Assembly: GCA_018332375.1 (NCBI GenBank) | Contig: BOPV01000001.1 | Coordinates: 620,001 to 684,000, forward strand | Direction: 5' to 3' | Source: Roseiterribacter gracilis | Lineage (GTDB): Bacteria; Pseudomonadota; Alphaproteobacteria; BOG-932; Roseiterribacteraceae | Length of the DNA stretch: 64,000 nucleotides | Part shown: positions 1-7,752 of the stretch, piece by piece | Numbering within the stretch: the first letter of the stretch is position 1 | Layout: each line of letters begins with the position of its first letter | Notes under the pieces: generated by a model | Database searches by the model: none | The model's input: the letters and a program-made list of their open reading frames with translations, nothing else | Told to the model about the DNA's origin: nothing | Translations under genes and position numbers: made by a program

Positions 1-43
<43 letters not shown>

Positions 44-63
44 TTTACTTCGGTGAGGACGGA

Positions 64-363
64 ATGGACGTTCGCATTTATCAGCCGCCCAAGAGCGCAA
101 TGCAGTCGGGTCGCGCCGTGACTGCGTCTTGGCTTCTGGAATACGAGCTGCCGACCGCGCGTCGTCCCGAGCCGCTGATGGGCTGGACCTCTTCGAACGA
201 CACGTTGAACTCGGTCAAGCTGCGCTTCGACACGAAAGAGCTGGCAATCGGATTCGCCGAAAAGAACGGCTGGGGCTGGTCGGTCGAAGAGCCGCACGCG
301 CGTCGCGTGAAGCCAAGAAGCTACGCCGACAATTTCCGCCAGCCGCCACCCGCTTCCAAATAA
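64..363 (+). CDS. NDUFS4-like complex I accessory subunit (ETC complex I subunit family)
   Basis: This 99-residue soluble protein matches the alphaproteobacterial relatives of the mitochondrial 18-kDa subunit of NADH:ubiquinone oxidoreductase (NDUFS4). The family signature is visible: an early V-R-I-Y-x-P-P-K-S-A-M-Q-S-G segment, W-x-L-E-Y-E, the block M-G-W-T-S-S-N-D-T, then F-D-T-K-E-L-A-I and the aromatic G-W-G-W-S-V, ending in a basic tail. Its length is normal for the bacterial family. A GAGG motif five bases before the ATG supports the start. It stands alone between two tRNA genes, away from any nuo operon. In mitochondria the homologue stabilises the NADH-oxidising arm; the same role here is inferred. 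Confidence 0.88.
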   Translation: MDVRIYQPPKSAMQSGRAVTASWLLEYELPTARRPEPLMGWTSSNDTLNSVKLRFDTKELAIGFAEKNGWGWSVEEPHARRVKPRSYADNFRQPPPASK

Positions 364-379
364 TTGAAGCTGCGCATCT

Positions 380-456
380 GGCTCCGTAGCTCAACTGGAT
401 AGAGCACCGGCCTTCTAAGCCGGCGGTTGTTGGTTCAAGTCCAACCGGAGTCGCCA
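380..456 (+). tRNA. tRNA-Arg(UCU)
   Basis: A complete 77-nt cloverleaf. Acceptor GGCTCCG pairs with CGGAGTC (one G-T pair), the anticodon stem CCGGC/GCCGG encloses loop CTTCTAA with anticodon TCT, the T arm holds GGTTCAAGTCC, and discriminator G is followed by an encoded CCA. Confidence 0.95.
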
Positions 457-476
457 GCGCAGCACAGCAGCACCGC

Positions 477-848
477 TTACTTCGCTTCGATCTTCGGCAG
501 CGGACGCGGATTCTTGTCGGTCAGGACGTTGCATTCGGCCGGCAGCTTTTCCAGACATTGCTTCACACCGCGCGAGCAGCGCGAGAAACATTCGCCGGTC
601 GATTGCGGGTCGGCTTTGCTTGCCTGTTGCGGTTGGCAATAGCGTTCGCACAGGCCGCGTGAATCGTAGCAACGCGCTTCGCGTTCGCCGCAGCTCAGAT
701 TTTCATTGCCGCGCTGATAGCCCGGTGCCGTGCGCTGCAATTTCGGCTTCTCGGTTTCTTGCGCCTGGGCCGGCTGCGGCTGCGTTTGCGCCGTTGCAGC
801 ACCGCCAAGAAGCATCAGCGCAACCAGCGCCGCCAACATCGTCCGCAT
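477..848 (-). CDS. Small secreted cysteine-rich protein of unknown function
   Basis: The predicted product has 123 residues. It starts with a clear signal peptide (MRTMLAALVALMLLGGAATA then Q), has a Gln/Pro-rich linker, and then a mature part with about eight cysteines in spacings such as C-x6-C-x7-C-x3-C and C-x3-C. This suggests a disulfide-stabilised periplasmic domain. The ATG at 848 is preferred because GAGGA lies seven bases upstream; an ATG two codons earlier would leave that sequence touching the start codon. It converges on tRNA-Arg and lies downstream of metC on the same strand with a 28-base gap. No family was recognised, and a function cannot be given. Confidence 0.65.
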   Translation of the reverse strand: MRTMLAALVALMLLGGAATAQTQPQPAQAQETEKPKLQRTAPGYQRGNENLSCGEREARCYDSRGLCERYCQPQQASKADPQSTGECFSRCSRGVKQCLEKLPAECNVLTDKNPRPLPKIEAK

Positions 849-876
849 CGTCATTCCTCGTTTCCCTGTTCTCATC

Positions 877-2055
877 TCACGCTGCTTTTCGCAGCCGTTC
901 GAATCCAGCTTCCAAATCACGACGCAGATCGCCTGCATCTTCCAACCCGGCGTGGATGCGTAGCAGGAACCCCGGCTCGGTCCAGGGCACTGCCGTGCGT
1001 GTCGGCGGGCGAAGATACGGGACGATCAGCGATTCATGTCCACCCCAACTCCATCCCATGCCGAAGATCGCCAGCCCGTCGACGAATGCCGCCAAGGCTG
1101 CGCGCGACACGGGCGCCAGCACGATCCCAAACAACCCTGACGCGCCCGTAAAATCGCGCTTCCACAGCGCATGTCCGGGATCGCCGGGCAAAGCGGGGTG
1201 TAGCACACGCGTCACCTCGCTTTGTGTCTGTAGCCATTCGGCGAGCTGCAATCCCGTCGCCTGATGCTGTACCAGCCGCGCCGGCATCGAACGCAAACCG
1301 CGCAAGCCCAGATACGCTTCGTCGGGGCCGGCGCAGTAGCCGTACAACATCGCTGTGCGTTTCACCGTTTCCCATCGTGCTTGGTCACGACAAGAGATCA
1401 CGCCCAACATGGCATCGCTGTGGCCGACGACGTATTTGGTCGCGGCCATGACCGAAATATCGACGCCGTGATCGAGCGGCCGGAAAAACACAGGCGTCGC
1501 CCAGGTATTGTCGATGATCGTCACGATGCCGCGCGGCTTGGCGGCGGCGACGAAGGCTGGCACGTCGCAAATTTCGAACGTGATGCTGCCCGGGCTCTCG
1601 AACACGATTGCGCGCGTAGTGGGGCGGATCAACGCGTCGATGCCGCTGCCGATGCGCGGATCGAAATAGGTCGTCTCGACTCCTGACGCGGCGAGCGCGC
1701 GGTCGCAGAAATTTCGCGTCGGCGCATAGACATTGTCAGCAACCAGCAAATGATCGCCGGCGCGTGCGCCAACCGACAGAAGCGCAACGAACACCGCCGA
1801 CGCACCCGACGGCAACGAGACCGCACCGCAACCGCCTTCCATTGCGGCGATCGCTTGTTCGAACGCAAACGTCGTCGGTGTTCCGTTGCGGCCGTAGCGC
1901 ACGCCTTCGAACGGCGTCGCCGATGCGTGCTCCAATGCTGCCAGGGTTGGAAACAAAATCGTCGAAGCGCGATAGACCGGCGTATTGACGGCGCCGTGCT
2001 GTCCCTGCGGATCGCTGCCTGCGTGCGCGGCGATCGTCGACAGGTTCGACGTCAC
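877..2055 (-). CDS. metC: Cystathionine beta-lyase / trans-sulfuration PLP enzyme
   Basis: This 392-residue enzyme belongs to the Cys/Met metabolism PLP family. The PLP lysine lies near residue 207 in V-M-A-A-T-K-Y-V-V-G-H-S-D. Earlier blocks fit too: R-Y-G-R-N-G-T-P-T near the N-terminus, L-P-S-G-A-S-A for phosphate binding, and the D-N-T-W-A-T-P segment with the cofactor-binding Asp. It would cleave cystathionine to homocysteine, ammonia and pyruvate; family members differ in preference, so gamma-lyase activity is not excluded. The GTG start overlaps the TGA of sseA in the sequence GTGA, which fixes the start and implies translational coupling within the nudF-sseA-metC operon. Confidence 0.85.
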   Translation of the reverse strand: MTSNLSTIAAHAGSDPQGQHGAVNTPVYRASTILFPTLAALEHASATPFEGVRYGRNGTPTTFAFEQAIAAMEGGCGAVSLPSGASAVFVALLSVGARAGDHLLVADNVYAPTRNFCDRALAASGVETTYFDPRIGSGIDALIRPTTRAIVFESPGSITFEICDVPAFVAAAKPRGIVTIIDNTWATPVFFRPLDHGVDISVMAATKYVVGHSDAMLGVISCRDQARWETVKRTAMLYGYCAGPDEAYLGLRGLRSMPARLVQHQATGLQLAEWLQTQSEVTRVLHPALPGDPGHALWKRDFTGASGLFGIVLAPVSRAALAAFVDGLAIFGMGWSWGGHESLIVPYLRPPTRTAVPWTEPGFLLRIHAGLEDAGDLRRDLEAGFERLRKAA

Positions 2056-2912
2056 GACGCAGCGCCGGTTTCGAGCGGCAGGTCGGTGCGCGAACCCCAT
2101 TCGGCCCACGACCCGTCAAACACCGCAACGTTCTCGTGATGCACGAGATGCAACGCCAGCGCGATCACGCATGCAGTGACGCCGCTGCCGCAGCTGGCGA
2201 TGATGGGACGGTTCGGTTCGATGCCCGCCTTGGCAAGGCGTGCCGCAAGCTGATCGCGCGGCAGCATCGTCTTGGTGTTGGGATCGATCAGATCGGTGAA
2301 GGGCAGGTTGACGCTGCCCGGAATGTGACCGGCGCGTCCATTCGCCCAGGGCTCGGGCGCGGTCGCTTCGAACCGTCCGGCCGAGCGCGCATCGACCAGC
2401 AATTCCGTGCCGCCGCACGCAATGTTCTTGGCGACGTCGTTGATGCTGCGCACCAGCGCGGGCCGCGCGGTTGCAGTGAAGTTTCTCGGCTTGGCTTGGG
2501 CTGCTTCGCCGCGTTCAGTTTTGCGGCCTTCCGCCAGCCATTTCGGCATGCCGCCGTCGAGGATCGCGACGCGGTCGTGGCCGAAGAAGCGAAACATCCA
2601 CCAGCAACGTGCTGCTGCCGATGCGATCCCGCTTTGATCGTAGGCGACCACCAACGTATCGCGCCCGATGCCGAGCGCGCTGGCATATGTCGCGAACGCA
2701 TCTTCGGTCGGCAGCATGTGCGGGTAGGGCGAATTCTTGTCTTTGATCTCTTCGATGTCGAAGAAGGCCGCGCCTGGCAGATGCGCGTCGAGAAACCGTT
2801 CGCGAACCGGCGGCCCGGACATGCCGGGCGAATTCGAGCTCGCATCGAGCAGAACGAGGTCGGCATCGCGCAGATGCGTGTCGAGCCAATCAGTCGAAAC
2901 CAGCGCTTGCAT
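2052..2912 (-). CDS. sseA: 3-mercaptopyruvate sulfurtransferase
   Basis: A 286-residue protein with two rhodanese domains. The catalytic loop C-G-S-G-V-T-A sits in the C-terminal domain near residue 241 and has the Gly-Ser-Gly-Val-Thr form typical of mercaptopyruvate sulfurtransferases rather than thiosulfate sulfurtransferases. The N-terminal domain carries the usual V-A-Y-D-Q-S-G and A-A-R-C-W-W-M segments. The start ATG is chosen because GGAG lies six bases upstream; a longer upstream extension has no such support. It lies 29 bases after the Nudix gene and overlaps metC, so sulfur transfer from mercaptopyruvate and methionine-pathway chemistry are probably co-expressed. Confidence 0.88.
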   Translation of the reverse strand: MQALVSTDWLDTHLRDADLVLLDASSNSPGMSGPPVRERFLDAHLPGAAFFDIEEIKDKNSPYPHMLPTEDAFATYASALGIGRDTLVVAYDQSGIASAAARCWWMFRFFGHDRVAILDGGMPKWLAEGRKTERGEAAQAKPRNFTATARPALVRSINDVAKNIACGGTELLVDARSAGRFEATAPEPWANGRAGHIPGSVNLPFTDLIDPNTKTMLPRDQLAARLAKAGIEPNRPIIASCGSGVTACVIALALHLVHHENVAVFDGSWAEWGSRTDLPLETGAAS

Positions 2913-2941
2913 GAGATACTCCGGAGCGGCGGGCGGTGAGG

Positions 2942-3583
2942 CTACTCTGATCGCGATGATTGCAGCCAGCGCTGGCGTAGTCGCGGCCGGGCCCTGGCCA
3001 GCCATTGCAGCGCGATGATGGTCACGGCGTTGTCGATTGTGCCGTCATCGAGCCGCGCGATCGCTTCATCCGCGGGCAGGGTGAGGGTCCGGATATCTTC
3101 GTGCTCGTTGGCAAGCCCGTGGACGCCGCCGGCATGGCGGCAATCGATTTCGCCGACGAACACGGCGCAGCTTTCCGACGTACCGCCGGGGCTGACCAGA
3201 TATTCGCAGATCGGCTCGATGCGGCCGAGATCGCAGCCGGTTTCTTCTTTGGTTTCGCGGCGGGCGACCTCTTCGCGCGCTTCGTCGTCGCCGCAAATGC
3301 CGGCGACAATCTCGATCAACCACGGCTGTTTGCGTCCTGCGGCCAGCGCGCCGACGCGAAACTGTTCGATCAGCACCACGGAATCAGCGACGGGGTCGTA
3401 GGGCAGAACTGCGACGGCATGGCCGCGCTCGAACACTTCGCGCTCGACCGGCGCGCTCATCGGTCCGGCGAAGGTGCGAAACCGCAAACGCCAGCGATCG
3501 ACGCGGAAATAGCCTTGGAACGCAACGTCGCGCGCGAGTATCTCGACGTCAGTACCGATGGATTTGGGATCATTGGCAGCCAT
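2942..3583 (-). CDS. Nudix hydrolase, ADP-ribose pyrophosphatase type
   Basis: A 213-residue protein with a perfect Nudix box at about residues 95-116: G-x5-E-x7-R-E-x2-E-E-x-G. The flanking layout resembles ADP-ribose diphosphatase (NudF): an N-terminal beta-rich segment, V-L-I-E-Q-F-R-V-G-A before the box, and Y-L-V-S-P-G-G-T-S-E after it. The proposed start M-A-A-N-D-P-K follows a weak Shine-Dalgarno; longer starts run into the divergent Rid-family gene only 32 bases away. It is the first gene of the minus-strand operon with sseA and metC. The substrate is inferred from family resemblance. Confidence 0.8.
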   Translation of the reverse strand: MAANDPKSIGTDVEILARDVAFQGYFRVDRWRLRFRTFAGPMSAPVEREVFERGHAVAVLPYDPVADSVVLIEQFRVGALAAGRKQPWLIEIVAGICGDDEAREEVARRETKEETGCDLGRIEPICEYLVSPGGTSESCAVFVGEIDCRHAGGVHGLANEHEDIRTLTLPADEAIARLDDGTIDNAVTIIALQWLARARPRLRQRWLQSSRSE

Positions 3584-3615
3584 GCCCGCTCCTAGCACGT
3601 GATGAAAGACAGGCG

Positions 3616-4002
3616 ATGAAACTCGTTCCGCACAGCCCGACATCCGGAATCTACCCGGCGACGCAGGATTATGTGCACGCGATGGAAGTGCAGGGGCCGC
3701 AACGGCTCTTGTTTGTCAGCGGCACGATGGGGTTGGAGCAGAACGGCGTCGCGGGCGCGACGCTGGAACGGCAGCTCGAGCTGATCTGGTCGAATATCGC
3801 TGTGATTCTCGGCAGCGCCGGCATGACCGTCGACAATATCGTCCGCCTGACCAGCTATCTGCGCGACCCGTCCTATGCCGAGGCCAATGCGGCAGCGCGC
3901 GTGCGCGCGCTGGGCGGACGGTTGATTCCGACGACGGCAATCGTCGCCGCGACCTTGGTCGAGGATTGGCTGGTCGAGATTGAGGTCGTCGCGGCTGCGT
4001 GA
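3616..4002 (+). CDS. Rid-family (YjgF/YER057c/UK114) protein, atypical active site
   Basis: A 128-residue single-domain protein of the Rid superfamily, recognisable from the F-V-S-G-T-M-G motif, the Q-x-E-L-I-W-S-N-I helix and the closing V-E-I-E-V-V-A strand. Canonical RidA uses a conserved Arg in a P-A-R-S-x-V context to hydrolyse enamine/imine intermediates; the matching segment here reads P-T-T-A-I-V, so that Arg is absent. Classical 2-iminobutanoate deaminase activity is therefore doubtful and it probably belongs to another Rid subgroup. It is transcribed divergently from the Nudix gene with very little room for two promoters, and is followed by a strong hairpin terminator. Confidence 0.8.
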   Translation: MKLVPHSPTSGIYPATQDYVHAMEVQGPQRLLFVSGTMGLEQNGVAGATLERQLELIWSNIAVILGSAGMTVDNIVRLTSYLRDPSYAEANAAARVRALGGRLIPTTAIVAATLVEDWLVEIEVVAAA

Positions 4003-4068
4003 TTCGCCCCGCGGTGCGCGCCCCGCGGACTGCTCGACAATTTGTCGCGCGTCATGCGGCAGATAAGG

Positions 4069-4104
4069 AAAAGGCCCGCTAAGCATTCACTTAGCGGGCC
4101 TTTT
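4069..4104. terminator. Strong intrinsic terminator, probably bidirectional
   Basis: A 15-bp perfect stem (4069-4083 with 4090-4104) encloses a 6-base loop. It has A-rich sequence before and T-rich sequence after, so it can work on both strands. It lies between the Rid-family gene on the plus strand and tRNA-Asn on the minus strand. Confidence 0.9.
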
Positions 4105-4109
4105 CAAAA

Positions 4110-4184
4110 TGGCTCCCGGGGTCGGACTCGAACCAACGACCGGGCGGTTAACAGCCGCCTGCTCTACCACTGAGCTACCCGGGA
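4110..4184 (-). tRNA. tRNA-Asn(GUU)
   Basis: A complete 75-nt cloverleaf on the minus strand. Acceptor TCCCGGG pairs with CCCGGGA, the anticodon stem GGCGG/CCGCC holds loop CTGTTAA with anticodon GTT, the T arm contains GGTTCGAGTCC, and CCA is encoded. Confidence 0.96.
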
Positions 4185-4256
4185 TCAACGCGAGGCGCGG
4201 TCTATATCAGAGCGCCTTTAGCGATTCTACCCATTCGATCGACGAGCCATTTCACG

Positions 4257-4330
4257 TGGAGGCGCGGACCGGAATCGAACCGGTGTACGAGGATTTGCAG
4301 TCCTCTGCGTGACCACTCCGCCACCGCGCC
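4257..4330 (-). tRNA. tRNA-Cys(GCA)
   Basis: A complete 74-nt cloverleaf on the minus strand. Acceptor GGCGCGG pairs with CCGCGCC, the anticodon loop CTGCAAA carries GCA, the T arm contains GGTTCGATTCC, and CCA is encoded. It lies 72 bases upstream of tRNA-Asn on the same strand, so the two may share a transcript. Confidence 0.96.
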
Positions 4331-4580
4331 CCGTGAAGGCCGCGCAATCTGATGGTTCGACCCCCCATGGTCAAGAAGGGGGCAAAGCGCGCGCCAGCCC
4401 TGCTCCCCGCGCTGAACTGGATCGTTCACTTTCAGTTGCCCCGGGACAGATGGCGCGGGTAGGGTCCGGCCCTCAGAACGGCACGCTTCGTCACCAACAC
4501 GGAGGCAGCGGGCCGATTGTCCGGGCGCAGAGCGCGGACTATACGTGCCGTGCCTTCCCGAGCAGGTTGCAGCGACCACC

Positions 4581-5243
4581 ATGCAAGTTTCCGACGCGCG
4601 TCTCGCGACTGCCCGCACCAATATGGTCGACGGGCAGATCCGTCCCAACAAAGTCACCGACATCGCCATCCTCGCGGCGTTCCTCGATGTGCCGCGAGAA
4701 TCGTTTGCGCCCACGCGTTTTCGCGACGTCGCGTATGTCGACGAAACGCTGTCATTCGGTGGCGGCCGCTATCTGACCGAACCCGCCGTGCTTGCGCGTT
4801 TGCTGCAAGCGGCGCTGCCGCGTCCAACCGAACGCGCGCTGATCATCGGCGGCGGCAGCGGCTATTCGGCCGCGATTCTGGCGCGGCTGGTCAGCTCCGT
4901 GATTGTGGTCGAACAGGATGCAGCGCTGCTTGCACAAGCGCGCATGCAACTCGCCCACGTGACCAACGTGACGTTGCGCCAGGGCGCGCTGGTTGACGGT
5001 GCCGCGGATGCCGCGCCGTTCGACGTGATCCTGATCGACGGCGCGGTCGAACAAATTCCCGCGGCGCTGGATGCGCAGCTCGCCGAATCGGGCCGGCTTG
5101 TGACCGTGCGCCGTGAAAACGGCACGCTGGGCCGCGCCATTCTGCGCGAACGCGACGGCGGTGCGCTGTCGACGCGCGTCTTGTTCGATGCCGGCACCCC
5201 GGTGCTGCCGGGCTTCGAGCGCGGCCAGGAATTCTCGCTGTGA
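4581..5243 (+). CDS. Protein-L-isoaspartate O-methyltransferase family protein (tolC-linked paralogue)
   Basis: A 220-residue Rossmann-fold methyltransferase of the PCMT family. Motif I for S-adenosylmethionine is I-I-G-G-G-S-G-Y-S-A, followed by an acidic end of strand 2 (V-V-E-Q-D), and motif II is F-D-V-I-L-I-D-G-A. The PCMT substrate loop is altered: a true PCMT has a G-H-x-Q-T-I-S-Q-P-type loop, while this one has F-G-G-G-R-Y-L-T-E-P. A true PCMT is encoded separately at about 28.1-28.7 kb. In many Rhodospirillales this paralogue precedes a rhodanese gene and tolC, as here; the rhodanese GTG overlaps its stop. The substrate is unknown. Confidence 0.78.
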   Translation: MQVSDARLATARTNMVDGQIRPNKVTDIAILAAFLDVPRESFAPTRFRDVAYVDETLSFGGGRYLTEPAVLARLLQAALPRPTERALIIGGGSGYSAAILARLVSSVIVVEQDAALLAQARMQLAHVTNVTLRQGALVDGAADAAPFDVILIDGAVEQIPAALDAQLAESGRLVTVRRENGTLGRAILRERDGGALSTRVLFDAGTPVLPGFERGQEFSL

Positions 5244-5560
5244 TTCCCGCGATCGAAGTCGACGAATTGAAGCGTCGGCGTGATGCCGGCGAGACGTTCG
5301 CAATCATCGACGTGCGCGAGCCGTGGGAGGTCGCGATCGCGTCGATCCCGGGCAGCGTCAACGTTCCGCTGGCGCAACTTGAAGCGCGTAGCGCCGAAAT
5401 TCCCAACGAAGGTTCGCTGGTGGTGGTGTGTCATCACGGCGGCCGTAGCGCCCATGCAACGACGTGGCTGCGCGGTCAGGGTTTCACGTCTGCCGTCAAT
5501 CTCGACGGCGGGGTCGATTCCTGGGCGCGCAACATCGACCCGTCGATGCCGCGCTACTGA
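5240..5560 (+). CDS. Single-domain rhodanese-like sulfurtransferase
   Basis: A 106-residue protein covering one rhodanese domain: I-I-D-V-R-E-P-W-E near the N-terminus, H-I/P-G-S-V-N-V-P in the middle, and the active-site loop V-V-V-C-H-H-G-G-R-S with the persulfide-carrying Cys. The six-residue loop is the usual size for sulfur-substrate rhodaneses such as GlpE. The GTG start overlaps the TGA of the upstream methyltransferase gene (GTGA). Genomic position next to tolC is conserved in related bacteria, but the physiological sulfur acceptor is not known. Confidence 0.88.
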   Translation: MIPAIEVDELKRRRDAGETFAIIDVREPWEVAIASIPGSVNVPLAQLEARSAEIPNEGSLVVVCHHGGRSAHATTWLRGQGFTSAVNLDGGVDSWARNIDPSMPRY

Positions 5561-5584
5561 CAGCGACAAGAAGGACCTGATCCC

Positions 5585-6976
5585 GTGAAGCTGCATAAAG
5601 CGATTCTCTCGGCCGTGCTGACGACCGGCCTGCTCGTATCGATTCCGGCATCGGCAGAGACGCTGCAGGAAGCGTTGGCGATGTCGTACGCGCGCAACCC
5701 TGATCTCGATTCGGCGCGTGCGTTGTTGCGTGCAACCGACGAACTGGTGCCCCAGGCGCAGGCCGGATGGCGTCCGACCGTGACGCTCAGCGCGAACGCG
5801 CAGCGCAGCTACACCAATGAAATTTTGGGTGGTGACGCGACGCATCAGCGGTTCCGTTTCTGGAACAGCGGCCAGTCGGTTGCGGTGCAGATCGTGCAAC
5901 CGCTGTTTCGCGGTGGGCGTACCGCTGCCCAGATCAGCCGCGCTTCGAACAGCGTTCAGCAGCAACGCCAGTCGTTGAAGGCGACCGAGCAACAAGTTTT
6001 ACTTGCGGCTGCGACTTCGTATCTCGACGTCGCGCGCGATCAGGCCGTGCTGGAGCTCAACCGGAACAACGAATCCAACCTGCAGCGCCAGTTGCAGGCG
6101 AGCCGCGATCGTTTTCGTGTCGGCGAAATTACGCGCACCGACGTGAGTCTTTCCGAATCGCGCTTCAGCCGCGCCACGGCCGACAAGATCACGGCTGCCG
6201 GACAGTTGAACGCCAGCCGCGCGACGTACCAGCGCGTGGTCGGCGAATTCCCGAAGAAAATCGTGCAGGAGAACTTCACGTTCCCGCTGCCGAAGTCGCT
6301 CGAAGAAGCGGTCGAATTGGCGGAGACGCAGAATCCCAACGTGCTTGCGGCGGAATATGCCGAGCGCGCTTCGCGCGACAATATCGACGACATCAACGGT
6401 TCGCGTCTGCCGCAGGTGAACGCAGTCGGTACGGTGTCGCGCAACTGGGCGGGCAATACCGGCAACCCGCTGAGCGCCCCGATCGCGCGCACCGACAATG
6501 CGACGTTCGGCGTGCAGGCGACGTGGCAGCTTTATTCGGGCGGTCTGGTGTCGAGCCAGGTGCGCCAGGCGAAACAGCAGACCGGCCAGCGGTTGCTCGA
6601 ACTTGAAAGCCAGAAGCGCCTCGCGCGCGAAAACGCGATTCGCGCCTGGGAAGGACTGCAGGCCTCACGCGCGGCCATCGTTTCGCGCAAGACGCAGGTC
6701 GAAGCGGCCAATCTGGCGCTCGAAGGCACGCGTCAGGAAGCGCTGGTCGGTTCGAAGACCGTGCTGGATACGTTGGATGCCGAGCAGGAAGCGTTGAATG
6801 CGCAGACGGATCTCGTCCGCGTGCAGCATGACGAGCAGGTCGCAGCATTCCAGCTGCTCGCCGCGATTGGCCGACTCACCGGACCGGATCTCGGACTGGC
6901 CGTTGCCTATTACGACGCCAACCGGAACTACGACCGGGTGAAGAACAAGCTGTTCGGTACCGATATCGGCGAGTGA
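5585..6976 (+). CDS. tolC: TolC-family outer-membrane efflux/secretion channel
   Basis: A 463-residue precursor with a signal peptide (cleavage near A-S-A-E, residue 24), followed by two repeats of the outer-membrane efflux protein fold. Features typical of TolC include the N-terminal E-A-L-A-M-S-Y-A-R-N-P-D helix, V-Q-I-V-Q-P-L-F-R-G-G-R and its pseudo-repeat W-Q-L-Y-S-G-G-L, long alpha-helical barrel segments rich in Gln and Ala, and L-x-T-L-D-A-E-Q-E near the second coil. The GTG start has AAGGA nine bases upstream. It would form the trimeric exit duct for type I secretion systems and RND or ABC drug pumps; no inner-membrane partner is encoded nearby. Confidence 0.92.
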   Translation: MKLHKAILSAVLTTGLLVSIPASAETLQEALAMSYARNPDLDSARALLRATDELVPQAQAGWRPTVTLSANAQRSYTNEILGGDATHQRFRFWNSGQSVAVQIVQPLFRGGRTAAQISRASNSVQQQRQSLKATEQQVLLAAATSYLDVARDQAVLELNRNNESNLQRQLQASRDRFRVGEITRTDVSLSESRFSRATADKITAAGQLNASRATYQRVVGEFPKKIVQENFTFPLPKSLEEAVELAETQNPNVLAAEYAERASRDNIDDINGSRLPQVNAVGTVSRNWAGNTGNPLSAPIARTDNATFGVQATWQLYSGGLVSSQVRQAKQQTGQRLLELESQKRLARENAIRAWEGLQASRAAIVSRKTQVEAANLALEGTRQEALVGSKTVLDTLDAEQEALNAQTDLVRVQHDEQVAAFQLLAAIGRLTGPDLGLAVAYYDANRNYDRVKNKLFGTDIGE

Positions 6977-7098
6977 GGTCGCGTTAAATACAGAGGAAAG
7001 CCGAGTTTTTGGGGTAGGACCCCCATCAAGCGGTTTGATTTCCTTAACCAGTCGGGGCTAGGGTCGCCGACGTTCAGACATAAAAAAGCGACCTCAGG

Positions 7099-7635
7099 AT
7101 GAGCGACACGCGCCCGCAAGCGGAACCGTCCATCGAAGAGATCCTGGCCTCGATTCGCCGGATCATCTCGGACGATGACGACCCGAACGCCCAGGCGGCG
7201 GGTGCGGCCAACGAAGAAGTGCTGGATCTGACCGAGCGCGTCGAAGAGGCGCCGCCCGAGCCGGAACCGATGCCAGCGATGGCGCCGCCGCCGTCGATGG
7301 CTGCCGCTGCCGCTCCGATGGCTGCCGCCGGCGTTGCAATGGCCGCTGCCGCTGCTGTGTATCAACAGCCGCGCCAGCATCAGCAGTACGACGATCGTTT
7401 GGTTTCCGAACCGACGGCGGCGCAGGCCACCAATCAGTTCGCCCGCCTGGTCGACAACTCGTCCGATTCGACGGACGACCCGCTGCCGATCCCGCATCGT
7501 TCGCTGGAAAGCGTCGTACGCGAGATGCTGCGCCCGATGCTCAAGGATTGGCTGGATACGCATCTGCCGCCGATCGTCGAGCGTCTGGTCGAGCGCGAGC
7601 TGCGCCGGATGAGTCGCGAGGCCGAGGGCGTCTAA
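7099..7635 (+). CDS. popZ: PopZ-family polar organising protein (DUF2497)
   Basis: A 178-residue acidic, low-complexity protein with the two conserved ends of the PopZ family. The N-terminal helix contains S-I-E-E-I-L-A-S-I-R-R-I-I-S-D-D-D, which binds client proteins in Caulobacter. The C-terminal helices (L-E-S-V-V-R-E-M-L-R-P-M-L-K-D-W-L-D and L-P-P-I-V-E-R-L-V-E-R-E-L) drive oligomerisation. Between them lies a Pro/Ala/Met-rich disordered linker. It should assemble into a matrix at a cell pole that anchors the ParB-bound chromosome origin and regulators. Its place immediately before valS is shared by many alphaproteobacteria. Confidence 0.88.
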   Translation: MSDTRPQAEPSIEEILASIRRIISDDDDPNAQAAGAANEEVLDLTERVEEAPPEPEPMPAMAPPPSMAAAAAPMAAAGVAMAAAAAVYQQPRQHQQYDDRLVSEPTAAQATNQFARLVDNSSDSTDDPLPIPHRSLESVVREMLRPMLKDWLDTHLPPIVERLVERELRRMSREAEGV

Positions 7636-7660
7636 CCCTCAGTCGGCATATCGATCTCAG

Positions 7661-7683
7661 AAGGCCCGCCTCGTGCGGGCCTT
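7661..7683 (+). terminator. Intrinsic hairpin between popZ and valS
   Basis: A 9-bp stem AAGGCCCGC / GCGGGCCTT with a 5-base loop lies 25 bases after the popZ stop codon. Only a short T-containing tract follows, so read-through into valS is possible. Confidence 0.7.
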
Positions 7684-7752
7684 CGTCGTTTTGGGCTGTG
7701 CTGTCGGCATTGCTTGCCTCAGCCGCCCGTCGTTGCTTCAAGGTGCGTCACC

